This document shows positions 8,780 to 17,515 of a DNA stretch of 64,000 nt, in pieces. The DNA comes from Kocuria rosea subsp. polaris. GTDB taxonomy: Bacteria > Actinomycetota > Actinomycetes > Actinomycetales > Micrococcaceae. Each line of letters opens with the position of its first letter. Position 1 is the stretch's first letter. The stretch lies in NCBI GenBank assembly GCA_023896275.1, contig MLDA01000009.1:1-64000 (forward strand). The letters are read 5' to 3'. A program made the translations under genes and the position numbers. Under the pieces are notes generated by a model that saw only the letters and a list, made by a program, of their open reading frames with translations, was not told the origin of the DNA and ran no database searches.

Positions 8780-9420
8780 ACACTCCCGTCGGGGTTCTGC
8801 TCGCCGATGACGAGAACCTCGTGCGGGCGGGACTGCGACTGATCCTCGACCGCACCGACGGCATCCGGATCGTGGGTGAGGCCGCCGACGGCACCGAGGC
8901 GATCGAACAGGTCCGCCGGCTCAACCCGGACGTCGTCCTCATGGACGTTCGCATGCCCGGACTCGACGGAATCGAGGCGACCCGCAGGCTGCAGAGCGTC
9001 GCACACCCGCCCCGGGTAGTGATGCTGACGGCTTTTGAGACCGACGAGTTCATCCTCGACGCCCTCGAGGCCGGCGCGTGCGGATTCCTCCTGAAGGACA
9101 CGCCGCCCCGGGCGCTGGTCGCCGCGATCTTGCAGGCCGCGGCCGGGTCGACAACCGTCTCCCCCGTTGTCCTCGACCGCCTCGTCTCGGTAGCGACGCG
9201 GCACGGCCGCCGGGTCGCCCGGGAGGACACTCTCGCCGGCCTCAGCGACCGCGAGCGCGAGGTCGCCGAAGGAGTGGCCCAGGGCCTCTCCAACACGGAG
9301 ATCGCCCGGACGCTGTTCCTCTCGCTTCCGACCGTCAAGACGCACCTCGCGCGCATCTTCGCCAAACTCGGCGTCGACAGCCGCCTCCAGCTGGCCATCC
9401 GCGTGATCGAGTCGCGTTGA
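8767..9420 (+). CDS. NarL/FixJ-family response regulator
   Basis: A 217-aa DNA-binding regulator partnered with the overlapping sensor kinase. The receiver domain has the acidic pocket LLADDE (about residue 13), phospho-acceptor Asp60 in VVLMDVRMPG, the Thr switch MLTAFE and Lys in FLLKDTPP. The C-terminal LuxR-type helix-turn-helix is LSDREREVAEGVAQGLSNTE through PTVKTHLARIFAKLGV. The likely target is the adjacent YtrA-type exporter or membrane genes, by analogy with DesK/LiaR-like pairs, but no binding site is evident. It is separated by a hairpin from the convergent exporter genes. Confidence 0.93.
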   Translation: MAELNTPVGVLLADDENLVRAGLRLILDRTDGIRIVGEAADGTEAIEQVRRLNPDVVLMDVRMPGLDGIEATRRLQSVAHPPRVVMLTAFETDEFILDALEAGACGFLLKDTPPRALVAAILQAAAGSTTVSPVVLDRLVSVATRHGRRVAREDTLAGLSDREREVAEGVAQGLSNTEIARTLFLSLPTVKTHLARIFAKLGVDSRLQLAIRVIESR

Positions 9421-9502
9421 CCCGCGCCCGGCCCATCCCGATGCGGCCGCCCCTCGCCGCGTCGGCGTTCTGAGCGACGGATCGGGCCACGCACCGCCCA
9501 GA

Positions 9503-9535
9503 ACGACGACGACGCGTGGCGGGCGCCGTCGTCGT
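9503..9535. terminator. Hairpin between convergent genes
   Basis: ACGACGACG (9503-9511) pairs with CGTCGTCGT (9527-9535) around a GC-rich loop. It lies between the response regulator and the convergent ABC permease gene, so it may stop transcription from both sides. There is no strong U-run on either strand. Confidence 0.5.
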
Positions 9536-9554
9536 GCCTTGAACTGGTGCCGCG

Positions 9555-10319
9555 TCAGCGGCCAACCGGCACCTTGCGCATGACGCCCCACGAGGCGAGC
9601 GCGGCGAGGGCCGAGACCAGCACCAGGATGCCCGCGATCTTTCCGAACGGGAACGTCGCGAACGCGGCGGCCACGTCGAGATCCAGGGCGAGCACCGCGG
9701 CAACAGCTGCGAGGGAAAGCACAACGATCACGGCGATCGAGCCGATGACTCCCGCGGAGCTCCAGCGCATGTAGACCGCGGCGAAGAAGCTGCCGAGCAG
9801 AAGCATCGCGAGCGAGATGCCGAAGCCGACCACGAACATGTTCACGTAGTCGCCGTCACCGGTCAGGAACGTGTCGAACATGCGCGCACCTGTGAACCAG
9901 TGCCCCGTGATCTTCTCGAAGAACAGGAACGTGGTCATCATCGCGGCGATGATGACGGCCTCGAGCGTGAGGGCGATCGAGGTCCCCCAGAAGTACTGGC
10001 GGCGGGTGGCGCCGAGGCCCATCGCGTACGGCATGGTGCGCGCGTAGGCCATGACACCGACGTTCATGATGTAGCCGCTGAGGCACCAGAGCGCGGCCTG
10101 GTTGTAGCGGAAGCCCTCGGACAGCTCGGCGCGCGGCACGTCTGTGAAGCCCTCCAGGACGAGCATGACCGCGACGATCAGCACGGCGACGCCCGCCATG
10201 ATCATCAACGGTGCGTCGATCATGCGGGAGCGGTCGACGAAGTGCAGGCGGACGATCTTGGACAGCGAGCCCGTGCGGCGTCGGGTCGGCGTGTCGGTGT
10301 GAATGGTGGCGGTGCTCAT
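9555..10319 (-). CDS. ABC-2 type exporter membrane subunit
   Basis: A 254-aa membrane protein with six predicted helices and a cytoplasmic N-terminus of about 38 residues. Helices lie near 38-60, 83-105 (around CLSGYIMNVGVMAY), 118-140, 165-188, 198-222 and 228-250. It starts 4 bp inside the upstream ATPase gene, so the two are translationally coupled. With that ATPase and a GntR/YtrA regulator it forms the common three-gene YtrA-type exporter, which in other bacteria responds to cell-wall-active peptides. Substrate is unknown; it shows no sequence I can match to a named permease. Confidence 0.8.
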   Translation of the reverse strand: MSTATIHTDTPTRRRTGSLSKIVRLHFVDRSRMIDAPLMIMAGVAVLIVAVMLVLEGFTDVPRAELSEGFRYNQAALWCLSGYIMNVGVMAYARTMPYAMGLGATRRQYFWGTSIALTLEAVIIAAMMTTFLFFEKITGHWFTGARMFDTFLTGDGDYVNMFVVGFGISLAMLLLGSFFAAVYMRWSSAGVIGSIAVIVVLSLAAVAAVLALDLDVAAAFATFPFGKIAGILVLVSALAALASWGVMRKVPVGR

Positions 10320-11263
10320 CGCGTGACCTCCTCGGTGGCGACGTGGTGGCGGGCGGGCGGCGCGCCCGTGATGGCCGCGGCGGCCGGATCGTCGATCAGG
10401 CCGTACGCGGAGACGAGGTCCTGGAGGCCCACCGCGCCGATCTCGACGCCGTGGGCGGCGGCACGGGCGCGGATGTCCGCGTCGGCGGCGCCGTCGACCG
10501 TGACGGACGCCAGCCCGCCGAGCGTCTGCGTGCGCAGGACCTTCCGGTCGTGCACAACGGACTCGATCGCCTGGGCCGGTCCGGCCACGGTGAAGGCGGC
10601 GTCGCGGGCCTCGTCGACCCCCATGTCGAGCACCTTGCGGCCGCGGTCGATGACGACGACCTTCTCGAGGAGGTTCGAGACCTCGTCGATGAGGTGGGTG
10701 GACATGAGGATGGTGCGCGGGTGCTCCATGAAGTCGCGCAGCAGGGAGTCGTAGAACAGGCCGCGCGCGGTCGCGTCGAGGCCGAGGTACGGCTCGTCGA
10801 AGATCGTCAGCGGAGCGCGAGAGGCCATGCCGACGATGATCGCGACCGCCGAGAGCTGCCCGCGCGAGAGCTTTTTGATGCGCGTGGCGACGGGCAGCCG
10901 GAAGACCTCGACAAGCTCGTCGGCGAGGGCGGCGTCCCAGTTCTCGAAGAACCAGGGGCCCGTCTTGAGCACGTGCGAGGTCTTGAAATCCTCCGGGTAC
11001 TTCTGGGATTCGCGGACGAAGCACATGTTCGCCAGCACGTCGGCGTTCTCGAAGGGGTCGGCGCCGAAGACGCTCACGCGCCCGCCACTCTTGGGTTCCT
11101 GCCCTGCCAGGATCGACATGATCGTGGTCTTGCCGGCGCCGTTGCGCCCCAGCAGCCCCGTGATCGTGTTCTCCTCGATGTTGAAGTCGAGTCCCTCGAG
11201 GACACTGGTCTTGCCGTAGCTCTTGTCCAGGCCCGCGACCTGAACGACGTTCGTGGTGCTCAT
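10316..11263 (-). CDS. ABC-2 type exporter ATP-binding subunit
   Basis: A 315-aa ATPase. Walker A is GRNGAGKTT (about residues 39-47), the signature is LSRGQLSAV, in which Arg replaces the second residue of SGG, Walker B is LTIFDEPYLGLD and the switch is STHLID. About 90 residues follow the nucleotide-binding core and contain a small alpha/beta extension common in YtrB-like ATPases. It overlaps both neighbours by 4 bp (regulator upstream, permease downstream), so the operon is regulator-ATPase-permease. Confidence 0.88.
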   Translation of the reverse strand: MSTTNVVQVAGLDKSYGKTSVLEGLDFNIEENTITGLLGRNGAGKTTIMSILAGQEPKSGGRVSVFGADPFENADVLANMCFVRESQKYPEDFKTSHVLKTGPWFFENWDAALADELVEVFRLPVATRIKKLSRGQLSAVAIIVGMASRAPLTIFDEPYLGLDATARGLFYDSLLRDFMEHPRTILMSTHLIDEVSNLLEKVVVIDRGRKVLDMGVDEARDAAFTVAGPAQAIESVVHDRKVLRTQTLGGLASVTVDGAADADIRARAAAHGVEIGAVGLQDLVSAYGLIDDPAAAAITGAPPARHHVATEEVTR

Positions 11264-11634
11264 CGCGGTTCTCCCGTGGTTTGATGGGTGGCTTCTTTGA
11301 TCATTCCGACCAGCTCGTCGGAGCCGAGGTCGAGGTGTGCGGCCGCCCGAAGCAGCGGCTCGATGTACTGCTCTGCGAAACTCGCGCGCCGCGCTTCGAG
11401 CAGCTGCGCGCGTGCGCCCTGGGCGACGAACATGCCGATCCCTCGTTTCTTGTAGAGGACACCCGACTCGACGAGCCGGTTGATGCCCTTGCCTGCGGTT
11501 GCTGGGTTGATGCGCATGAACGCGGCGAATTCGTTGGTGGAGGGGACCTGCGCCTCCTCGGCGTAGGTCCCGTCGAGGACGCCGGCCTCGATGCGCTCGG
11601 CAACCTGCAGGAAGATCGGCCTCGAGTCATCCAT
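11260..11634 (-). CDS. GntR-family repressor, YtrA subfamily
   Basis: A 124-aa regulator. A winged helix-turn-helix (PIFLQVAERIEAGVLDGTYA through NEFAAFMRINPATAGKGINR) is followed by a short dimerisation tail and no ligand domain, which is the YtrA subfamily layout. I choose the ATG at 11634 (MDDSRPIF) because it has GGGAGAGG upstream and because the alternative ATG at 11673 lies inside the palindromic operator. It overlaps the ATPase gene by 4 bp and most likely represses its own operon. Confidence 0.85.
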   Translation of the reverse strand: MDDSRPIFLQVAERIEAGVLDGTYAEEAQVPSTNEFAAFMRINPATAGKGINRLVESGVLYKKRGIGMFVAQGARAQLLEARRASFAEQYIEPLLRAAAHLDLGSDELVGMIKEATHQTTGEPR

Positions 11635-11671
11635 GGCGGCCCACCCCTCTCCCGATGCGGTTGCTAGGTTC

Positions 11672-11685
11672 ATTACTCATGTAAT
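11672..11685. promoter_or_regulatory. Probable YtrA operator
   Basis: Perfect inverted repeat ATTAC-TCAT-GTAAT, 37 bp upstream of the regulator's chosen start. The surrounding bases are unusually AT-rich for this genome. The position fits autorepression of the exporter operon. Confidence 0.6.
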
Positions 11686-11790
11686 TAACCAAACCACCAA
11701 CCAACCGATCCGTCAACCCCTCGTCGCCGGGCTGAGCGGCGCACGACACCGACACATCCCGACGGCCGAAGGTGTTGATAGGTTGGAGCC

Positions 11791-12594
11791 GTGTTGATTG
11801 CTACGTGGAATGTGAACTCGCTGCGCGCCCGCGCCGACCGTGTCGAAGACTGGCTGCGCCGCACCGATGCCGATGTCCTGGCCATCCAGGAGACCAAGTG
11901 CAAGGACGACAACTTCCCCTGGGAGCTGTTCGAGCTCAACGGTTACGAGGTTGCGCACTTCGGCGTGAACCAGTGGAACGGCGTCGCGATCGCCTCCCGC
12001 GTCGGACTCGACGACGTCGAGCGCACCTTCGTGGACCAGCCCGCCTTCGGCAAGGGCGGCAAGGACCCGATCCAGGAACCGCGCGCGATCGCCGCAACGT
12101 GCGGTGGCGTCCGCGTGTGGAGCCTGTACGTTCCGAACGGCCGCGCCCTCGACGACGAGCACATGCCTTACAAGCTCTCTTGGCTCGACACCCTGAACCG
12201 GCAGGCCGCCGGCTGGCTCCAGGAGAATCCGGACGCCCAGATCGCGCTCATGGGCGACTGGAACATCGCCCCTCAGGACGACGACGTCTGGGATATCGAC
12301 TACTTCGTCGACAACGGTCTGACCCACGTCTCCGCCCCCGAGCGCGCGGCCTTCCAGGCCTTCCTCGACACCGGCTTCGTCGACGTCGTCCGCCCCCGCA
12401 CCCCGGGCCCGGGCGTCTACACCTACTGGGACTACACCAAGCTCCGCTTCCCCAAGCGCGAGGGCATGCGCATCGACTTCGTCCTCGCCTCCCCGGCCCT
12501 CGCCGAGCGCGTGAGCGACGCCTACATCGACCGCGAGGAGCGCAAGGGCAAGGGCGCATCGGACCACGCCCCGGTCGTGGTGGAGCTGGGCTGA
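11791..12594 (+). CDS. xthA: Exodeoxyribonuclease III
   Basis: A 267-aa AP endonuclease and 3'-5' exonuclease for base-excision repair, cytoplasmic. The ExoIII motifs appear in order: WNVNSLRAR, IQETK (metal Glu), SLYVPNGR, GDWNIAP (Asp, Asn), IDFVLAS and the terminal SDHAPV with catalytic His. The start is a GTG at 11791, or the adjacent TTG at 11794, since GGAG lies only 2-5 bp upstream. Another gene begins 3 bp after its stop and is probably cotranscribed. Confidence 0.94.
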   Translation: MLIATWNVNSLRARADRVEDWLRRTDADVLAIQETKCKDDNFPWELFELNGYEVAHFGVNQWNGVAIASRVGLDDVERTFVDQPAFGKGGKDPIQEPRAIAATCGGVRVWSLYVPNGRALDDEHMPYKLSWLDTLNRQAAGWLQENPDAQIALMGDWNIAPQDDDVWDIDYFVDNGLTHVSAPERAAFQAFLDTGFVDVVRPRTPGPGVYTYWDYTKLRFPKREGMRIDFVLASPALAERVSDAYIDREERKGKGASDHAPVVVELG

Positions 12595-12596
12595 GG

Positions 12597-13463
12597 ATGA
12601 CGGACGGGGGACAGGGTCAGGAGACGGTGTCCGCGCGGCGTCGGCTGCCGCCGGCGGCGCACCTCCGCGTGTTCGAGCCGCTGCGGGCGTACGACGACGA
12701 CGCGCAGCGTCTGATCGCCCAGCAGCGGAGCACGCCGCGCGCAGAGCTCGAGCGGCTGCTGGCCGAGGCCGCGCTCAAACGCATCATGCGCGAGATCTCC
12801 GACCCGTTCCCCTCTTCCGGCGTCGAGCAGTACCGGGTTCTGCACTACCCCGGCCCCGACGGCGCGACGGCGCCCTATTTCTGCCCCGACCAGCTGCAGA
12901 CCCGCGCGACGATCTCCGCCGAACGTCTCGATGACCTCATGCGCCCGCAGGTGCTCGCCATGGTGATGCCGGAGGCGTCCCGGACGGCGAACGCCGAGCG
13001 CACCGACCCCGACCGTTTCGCCGAGGACGTCGCCCACCTGCACACTCGCACGTCGGTTTGGGGCGTGCCGCTGGCCTGGTTCGTGGCGCTGCGCGAGGAC
13101 GACCACTTGGAGATCGACGAGGACGAGCACTCGCTGCTCAGCGTGCGGCTCGCCGCGCCCGCGGTGCAGGTGCTCGAGCGCGCGCGGGTCGCTGCGGCGT
13201 CGTTGGCCATCAACGCCCCCGAGCTCGACATCCTCGACGAGCTCACGTCCTTGGGCGACTGGCTCGGGAGCTTCCACGAGGACTCCATCGTGGAGCTCGA
13301 TTACGGCCTGCTCGCCGACTACGTCTGGCCGGACGAGTCGCCGCAGGACCTGCGCATCGGCATCGATTCGCTCGGCGACGGGGATATGCTCGGCGCGGCC
13401 GCGGCATATCGCCGCCTGACCAACCGCTGGGTCCGGGTGCGCCAGCACGCGCGTTCCAACTAG
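12597..13463 (+). CDS. Conserved actinobacterial hypothetical protein
   Basis: A 288-aa protein without signal peptide or membrane helix that I cannot assign. It starts RRRLPPAAHLRVFEPLRAYDD, a pattern I associate with a conserved actinobacterial family found near xthA. It continues with a helical segment ending IMREISDPFPSS, a central part naming CPDQLQTRATISAERLDDL, and an acidic C-terminus with DYVWPDESPQDLRIG. It lies 2 bp after xthA. There are no catalytic motifs I recognise. The helical, charged composition suggests a soluble cytoplasmic protein. Confidence 0.8.
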   Translation: MTDGGQGQETVSARRRLPPAAHLRVFEPLRAYDDDAQRLIAQQRSTPRAELERLLAEAALKRIMREISDPFPSSGVEQYRVLHYPGPDGATAPYFCPDQLQTRATISAERLDDLMRPQVLAMVMPEASRTANAERTDPDRFAEDVAHLHTRTSVWGVPLAWFVALREDDHLEIDEDEHSLLSVRLAAPAVQVLERARVAAASLAINAPELDILDELTSLGDWLGSFHEDSIVELDYGLLADYVWPDESPQDLRIGIDSLGDGDMLGAAAAYRRLTNRWVRVRQHARSN

Positions 13464-13521
13464 ACTGGCGGCAGTCGCATGCAGTTGCGCGAATCACACT
13501 ATTGACGCGAGGGGAAACACC

Positions 13522-15291
13522 ATGACTTCCGTGCCCGCAGCCAGCCCAGCAGAAGCCGCAAACCCCCACTCCTCCTGGTGGTCCGATGCCGTCATCTACC
13601 AGGTCTATCCGCGCTCCTTCGCCGACGGAAACGGCGACGGGATGGGTGACCTGATCGGTGTGACCGAGCGGCTCAACTACCTGGCCGAGCTCGGCGTGAA
13701 CGCCGTGTGGCTGTCGCCGTTCTACACCTCCCCGCAGGCCGACGCCGGGTACGACGTCGCCGACTACCGCGACGTCGACCCGCGCTTCGGCACGCTCGCC
13801 GACTTCGACGAGATGCTGCACGAGGCCCACGACCTGGGCCTGAAGATCATCGTCGATCTCGTCCCGAACCACACCTCCGACGAGCACGAGTGGTTCAAGT
13901 CCGCCCTGATCGCCGCCCCGGGCTCACTCGAGCGCGACCGCTACATCTTCCGCGACGGCAAGGGCGAGAACGGCGAGGAGCCCCCCAACAACTGGCAGTC
14001 GATCTTCGGCGGTCCCGCCTGGACGCGCGTCGAGGACACCGGCGCCCCGGGCCAGTGGTACCTGCACCTCTTCGACACCAAGCAGCCCGACCTCAACTGG
14101 GAGAACCCGGAGGTCCGCGCCGAGATGGAGGATGTCCTGCGCTTCTGGTTGGACCGCGGCGTCGACGGCTTCCGCGTGGACGTCGCCCACGGCATGGTCA
14201 AGGCCGAGGGACTGCCCGACTGGTCGGCGAAGGTCGCCATGGTGGCCGGCAACGAGAACGAGGAAGTGGCCGGGGACCACTTCGACGGCGAGTCGGGCGC
14301 AGAGGGCAACATGGCCCCGTCCGGCGAGAACACTCCCCCGTACTTCGACCAGGAGGGCGTGCACGACATCTACCGGGCATGGCACCGGGTCCTGAAGGAT
14401 TACGACGGTGACCGGATGATGGTGGCCGAGGCCTGGGTCGAGCCCATGAGTCGGATCTTCCGCTACGTGCGCGACGACGAGATGCAGCAGGCCTTCAACT
14501 TCGGCTTCCTGCTCGCCGGCTGGGACGCGTCCCGCATTCACGCGAACGTCGTGGAGACCCTGCACGAGGCCGCGGCCGTGAATGCCCCGGCCACGTGGGT
14601 GCTCTCGAACCACGACACCGTCCGCCACAGCTCGCGTTACGGGCTCTCCGACCCGACGTCGTTCCCTAAGGGCATCGCGGCCGGCGACGAGCAGCCGGAC
14701 GAGGAGCTGGGGCTCGCCCGCGGCCGCGCAGCGTCGCTGATCATGTTCGGCCTGCCCGGCTCCGCGTACGTCTACCAGGGCGACGAGCTGGGCCTGCCGG
14801 AGCACACGACGCTGCCGGACGACCTCCGGCAGGACCCGAGCTTCTTCCGCACGGACGGCGCCGAACGCGGCCGCGACGGCTGCCGGGTCCCGATTCCGTG
14901 GGAGGCCGATTCCGACGGCTACGGCTTCTCGGGCGACAACCCGGACGGCGAACCTTGGCTGCCGCAGCCGGAGAGCTTCGCGCGCTACGCCGCGGATCAG
15001 CAGGTCGACATCGCCGGCTCCACGTACGAGCTCTACCGGCAGGCCATCTCGCTGCGTTCGCAGCTCGGTCTCGGCACGGGTTCCATCGAGTGGACGGACC
15101 TCAACGACCCCGACCGCGGGATCCTCGCCTACCGCAACTCCAAGGTGCACGTCGTCGCGAACCTCTCCGGCGAACCCTTCCGGTTGCCTGCCGGGGCGGG
15201 CGTCCTGGTGGTCAGCGAGGAGTCGGCGCTCTCGAACGATGGCGACGCGGAGACCCTGGCCCCCAACGCGGCGGTCTGGCTCACGGCCTGA
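13522..15291 (+). CDS. GH13 alpha-glucosidase
   Basis: A 589-aa family 13 glycoside hydrolase of the oligo-1,6-glucosidase/alpha-glucosidase branch. Signature regions: VYPRSFADGNGDG with GDL (calcium/subfamily), VDLVPNHTSDEHEWF, nucleophile Asp in GFRVDVAHGM, acid/base Glu in MVAEAWVEP and transition-state Asp in LSNHDTVRH. There is no signal peptide, so it works on imported sugars. It is closely related to the enzyme at 41808 but carries an extra acidic stretch (NENEEVAGDHFDGESG, about residues 248-263). A good ribosome site (GAGGGGAAACACC) precedes the ATG. Its last 11 bp overlap the convergent membrane-protein gene. Confidence 0.93.
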   Translation: MTSVPAASPAEAANPHSSWWSDAVIYQVYPRSFADGNGDGMGDLIGVTERLNYLAELGVNAVWLSPFYTSPQADAGYDVADYRDVDPRFGTLADFDEMLHEAHDLGLKIIVDLVPNHTSDEHEWFKSALIAAPGSLERDRYIFRDGKGENGEEPPNNWQSIFGGPAWTRVEDTGAPGQWYLHLFDTKQPDLNWENPEVRAEMEDVLRFWLDRGVDGFRVDVAHGMVKAEGLPDWSAKVAMVAGNENEEVAGDHFDGESGAEGNMAPSGENTPPYFDQEGVHDIYRAWHRVLKDYDGDRMMVAEAWVEPMSRIFRYVRDDEMQQAFNFGFLLAGWDASRIHANVVETLHEAAAVNAPATWVLSNHDTVRHSSRYGLSDPTSFPKGIAAGDEQPDEELGLARGRAASLIMFGLPGSAYVYQGDELGLPEHTTLPDDLRQDPSFFRTDGAERGRDGCRVPIPWEADSDGYGFSGDNPDGEPWLPQPESFARYAADQQVDIAGSTYELYRQAISLRSQLGLGTGSIEWTDLNDPDRGILAYRNSKVHVVANLSGEPFRLPAGAGVLVVSEESALSNDGDAETLAPNAAVWLTA

Positions 15292-15754
15292 CGCGCGGCC
15301 TCCGGGCGGCGGCGTAGACGTAGGTGGCGGTCGTGAAGGCCACCACGGCGAGCACCGCCTGGAGGACGCAGCCGGCGTAGACGATCAGGAGGCCGCCGAA
15401 GCCGCCGTCGTACTCTGCCACGTAGGTCGCGTGGAGGTCGATGAGGCACCCGACGACGACGATCGCCACCGGGACCGCGTAACAGCATGTCTGCACGATC
15501 GCCGAGAGGCGGCTGGAGGCAACCCGGCGCACGCCGAAAGCCGTGACGACGAGGCCAGCCAACGACAGGACCATGACCGGCACAACCAGCATCCATGCAG
15601 GCGCGTTCGATTCAGCGGCGGGGTCCGCCTGCACGGCGAAGAACACGTTCAGCAGGAACCAGGCGGGCGCGAGCAGCAGGACCGCGCCGGCCACGGCGAG
15701 CAGGCCGCCCCGGCCGCGGTCGGTCCGGACGGGATACGTCGTCTCTTCAGGCAT
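15281..15754 (-). CDS. Four-helix membrane protein of unknown function
   Basis: A 157-aa protein with four predicted membrane helices (about 18-42, 54-76, 87-107 and 124-148) and a basic C-terminus. From helix 3 on it resembles the protein encoded next to it at 15783: both have a Tyr-x-x-Pro followed by VVG, then DGGF, then a last helix with AVVA and Thr, and a basic end. They are probably paralogues. I start at the ATG at 15754 (MPEETTYPV). The 3' end overlaps the convergent GH13 gene by 11 bp. Function is unknown. Confidence 0.7.
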   Translation of the reverse strand: MPEETTYPVRTDRGRGGLLAVAGAVLLLAPAWFLLNVFFAVQADPAAESNAPAWMLVVPVMVLSLAGLVVTAFGVRRVASSRLSAIVQTCCYAVPVAIVVVGCLIDLHATYVAEYDGGFGGLLIVYAGCVLQAVLAVVAFTTATYVYAAARRPRVRP

Positions 15755-15782
15755 GCGCCAGAGCCTACCGGAGGGCACTAAT

Positions 15783-16208
15783 TCACGGTGAAAGCGAAGC
15801 GGCGCGCCTCCGGCCGAGCAACGTGAACATGACCGTCGCCAGAGCCACCACCGCCATGAGACCCATCAGCCATGCACCGGCCCAGATCAACAAGACGGCG
15901 CCAATCGAATTAAATCCACCGTCAAGTAGATCTCGAATCTCCGAGAGCGCAGCGCCGACCACGAGCACCGTAGGGATCAGATACGCCAGAATCTGGCCCC
16001 AGACGGCTGGCTTAGAAGCAGACGACTGAACCACCCCGATGATCACCAGCGCTGTGGCCAGGAGTGCGACAACACTACCCAGAGACAACCAGAGGATCAG
16101 GTTCTCCCACGGGCCAACGGCATACAAAAGAAGGAACAAACTGGCCGCGAGCAGCAGCAGGACGGAGCCAACAGCAGTCGCCCACATGGAGAAACGTTCG
16201 AACTTCAC
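15783..16208 (-). CDS. Four-helix membrane protein at end of the Asp23 operon
   Basis: A 141-aa protein with four predicted helices (about 8-28, 37-60, 72-92 and 103-128). The start is the GTG at 16208 (VKFERFSMW), 28 bp after the stop of the AmaP-like gene on the same strand, so it is probably the last gene of the Asp23 operon. It resembles the neighbouring 157-aa protein (shared Y-x-x-P, DGGF and last-helix pattern). Its codon use is slightly less GC-biased than its neighbours. It has no name I can support; a membrane-stress role is inferred only from position. Confidence 0.7.
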   Translation of the reverse strand: MKFERFSMWATAVGSVLLLLAASLFLLLYAVGPWENLILWLSLGSVVALLATALVIIGVVQSSASKPAVWGQILAYLIPTVLVVGAALSEIRDLLDGGFNSIGAVLLIWAGAWLMGLMAVVALATVMFTLLGRRRAASLSP

Positions 16209-16236
16209 TCGTGCTCCATTTCTGGTCGAGTCGGAG

Positions 16237-16902
16237 CTAGCGCACACGTTCGGCCCGCGACATGCGCGTTCGCGCCCCTGAGGCCAGGTGAATGACGACC
16301 GGCCCCTGCTGCCCCAGTGCGGCGTCCATCCGCCGCACGGACTCGGCGATGTCCTCGGCGATCCGCCGCGGACCGGCCCCGAGCCGGGGCTGGACCTTGA
16401 TCTGCAGTCCGGCACCGTCCCCCCGCCACGTCGGATCGTCCTTCCGGCCGAACGCGACCGGCTCCCACGTCGTCACGGACACCGAGACCAGATCGCTGCG
16501 ACCGGCCAGCGCGGCCTTCATGACCTGCTCGGGCGCGGCGGCGCTGATCGAGACGGTGCCGGGAGTGCCGGCGGCGTCGTGCGTGGTGGCCAGATCCTGT
16601 CCGCGGGCGAAGATGCCGGTGCGCCCACGCCCCTGCACCGCGATCCACCCGGCCATGAGCAGCACGAGCGCAATCATCACGAGCGCGACGACGATCCACA
16701 GCCACGAGTCTCGCTGGCCGGGCAGGGTTGTGGCGGTGAGGACGGATGCGACGGCGTGGTGCACGTCCGCGGCGACCCGGTGCCACCCGTCGGCGTAGGC
16801 CGGCAGGGAGAGGAGCAGCAGTCCGTGCAGGCCAGCAAGCGTGAAGAGCGTCCCGATCACGATCAGGAGCGTCCGGTTCAGTCCGCGGGGAGTCTGGTTC
16901 AT
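16237..16902 (-). CDS. AmaP-like Asp23 membrane anchor protein
   Basis: A 221-aa protein with two membrane helices (about 8-30 and 72-95) around an extracytoplasmic loop, then a cytoplasmic domain. That layout is that of AmaP, which tethers Asp23 to the membrane in Firmicutes. The C-terminal half (SVSVTTWEPVAFGRK to RPRLGAGPRRIAEDI) has the alternating strand/helix pattern of Asp23-like domains. The ATG at 16902 is preceded by GAAGGAGCG. It lies 13 bp after the DUF6286 gene, so it belongs to the same operon. The AmaP name is by architecture, not strong identity. Confidence 0.65.
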   Translation of the reverse strand: MNQTPRGLNRTLLIVIGTLFTLAGLHGLLLLSLPAYADGWHRVAADVHHAVASVLTATTLPGQRDSWLWIVVALVMIALVLLMAGWIAVQGRGRTGIFARGQDLATTHDAAGTPGTVSISAAAPEQVMKAALAGRSDLVSVSVTTWEPVAFGRKDDPTWRGDGAGLQIKVQPRLGAGPRRIAEDIAESVRRMDAALGQQGPVVIHLASGARTRMSRAERVR

Positions 16903-16915
16903 AGCGGCGCTCCTT

Positions 16916-17515
16916 CTATTGTCCGACGACGCCGGTGTCAGCGACACGTACGGTCACGGGCGGAACGGGATCGATGAGGTTCTCCGCGAGCTCGTCCGCG
17001 ACGGCCGCGCTGATCGCATCCGCGTCGACGGGAACGCCCGAGGTCGGCCGGATCTGGACGTCGACGTGACCGTGCGCGACGGCGACCACCACCTGCTCGG
17101 GGCTGACGTTCGCCTCGGTGCGGGCACGGCGGGCGAGGGTCGCGGCCAGGACCTCGTGGTCGACGATGACGATCGCGCGGTCGTTCTCGATCGCCCGACG
17201 CGCCTTGCGACCGGGCAACAGACCCTGGAAGAGAAAATACAATCCGAGCAGCAGCACCACCAGTGAGACCGCGCCAAACAGTCCGCGGCTGGCCTCGTGC
17301 GGCAGGGCCGCGAGCCACGCCCACCATTGCTCCGGGGATTTGATCCACACCTCCTGGCCGATGGACTTCACCGCGGCCTCGAACATGAGGTAGAGGCAGA
17401 TCAGCGCGACGAGCACGCCGGCGAGGATCGAGGCGAACGATCTCGCCGAATGCGTCTGCCGGCGCTGGATGTAGTATCGCTCGCGGTCACCGTCGCGAGG
17501 CCTGAGCCGGCTCAT
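16916..17515 (-). CDS. DUF6286-like Asp23-operon membrane protein
   Basis: A 199-aa protein. After a basic N-terminus (RPRDGDRERYYIQRRQ), two helices (about 26-48 and 82-102) flank a short external segment with SPEQWWAWLAALP, the layout of DUF6286 proteins of actinobacterial Asp23 clusters. The cytoplasmic C-terminus begins at a DHEVLAATLARRARTEA helix and continues as an Asp23-like strand/helix domain. Its start overlaps the preceding Asp23-like gene by 4 bp. Probably a membrane partner of the two soluble Asp23 proteins encoded upstream. Confidence 0.75.
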   Translation of the reverse strand: MSRLRPRDGDRERYYIQRRQTHSARSFASILAGVLVALICLYLMFEAAVKSIGQEVWIKSPEQWWAWLAALPHEASRGLFGAVSLVVLLLGLYFLFQGLLPGRKARRAIENDRAIVIVDHEVLAATLARRARTEANVSPEQVVVAVAHGHVDVQIRPTSGVPVDADAISAAVADELAENLIDPVPPVTVRVADTGVVGQ

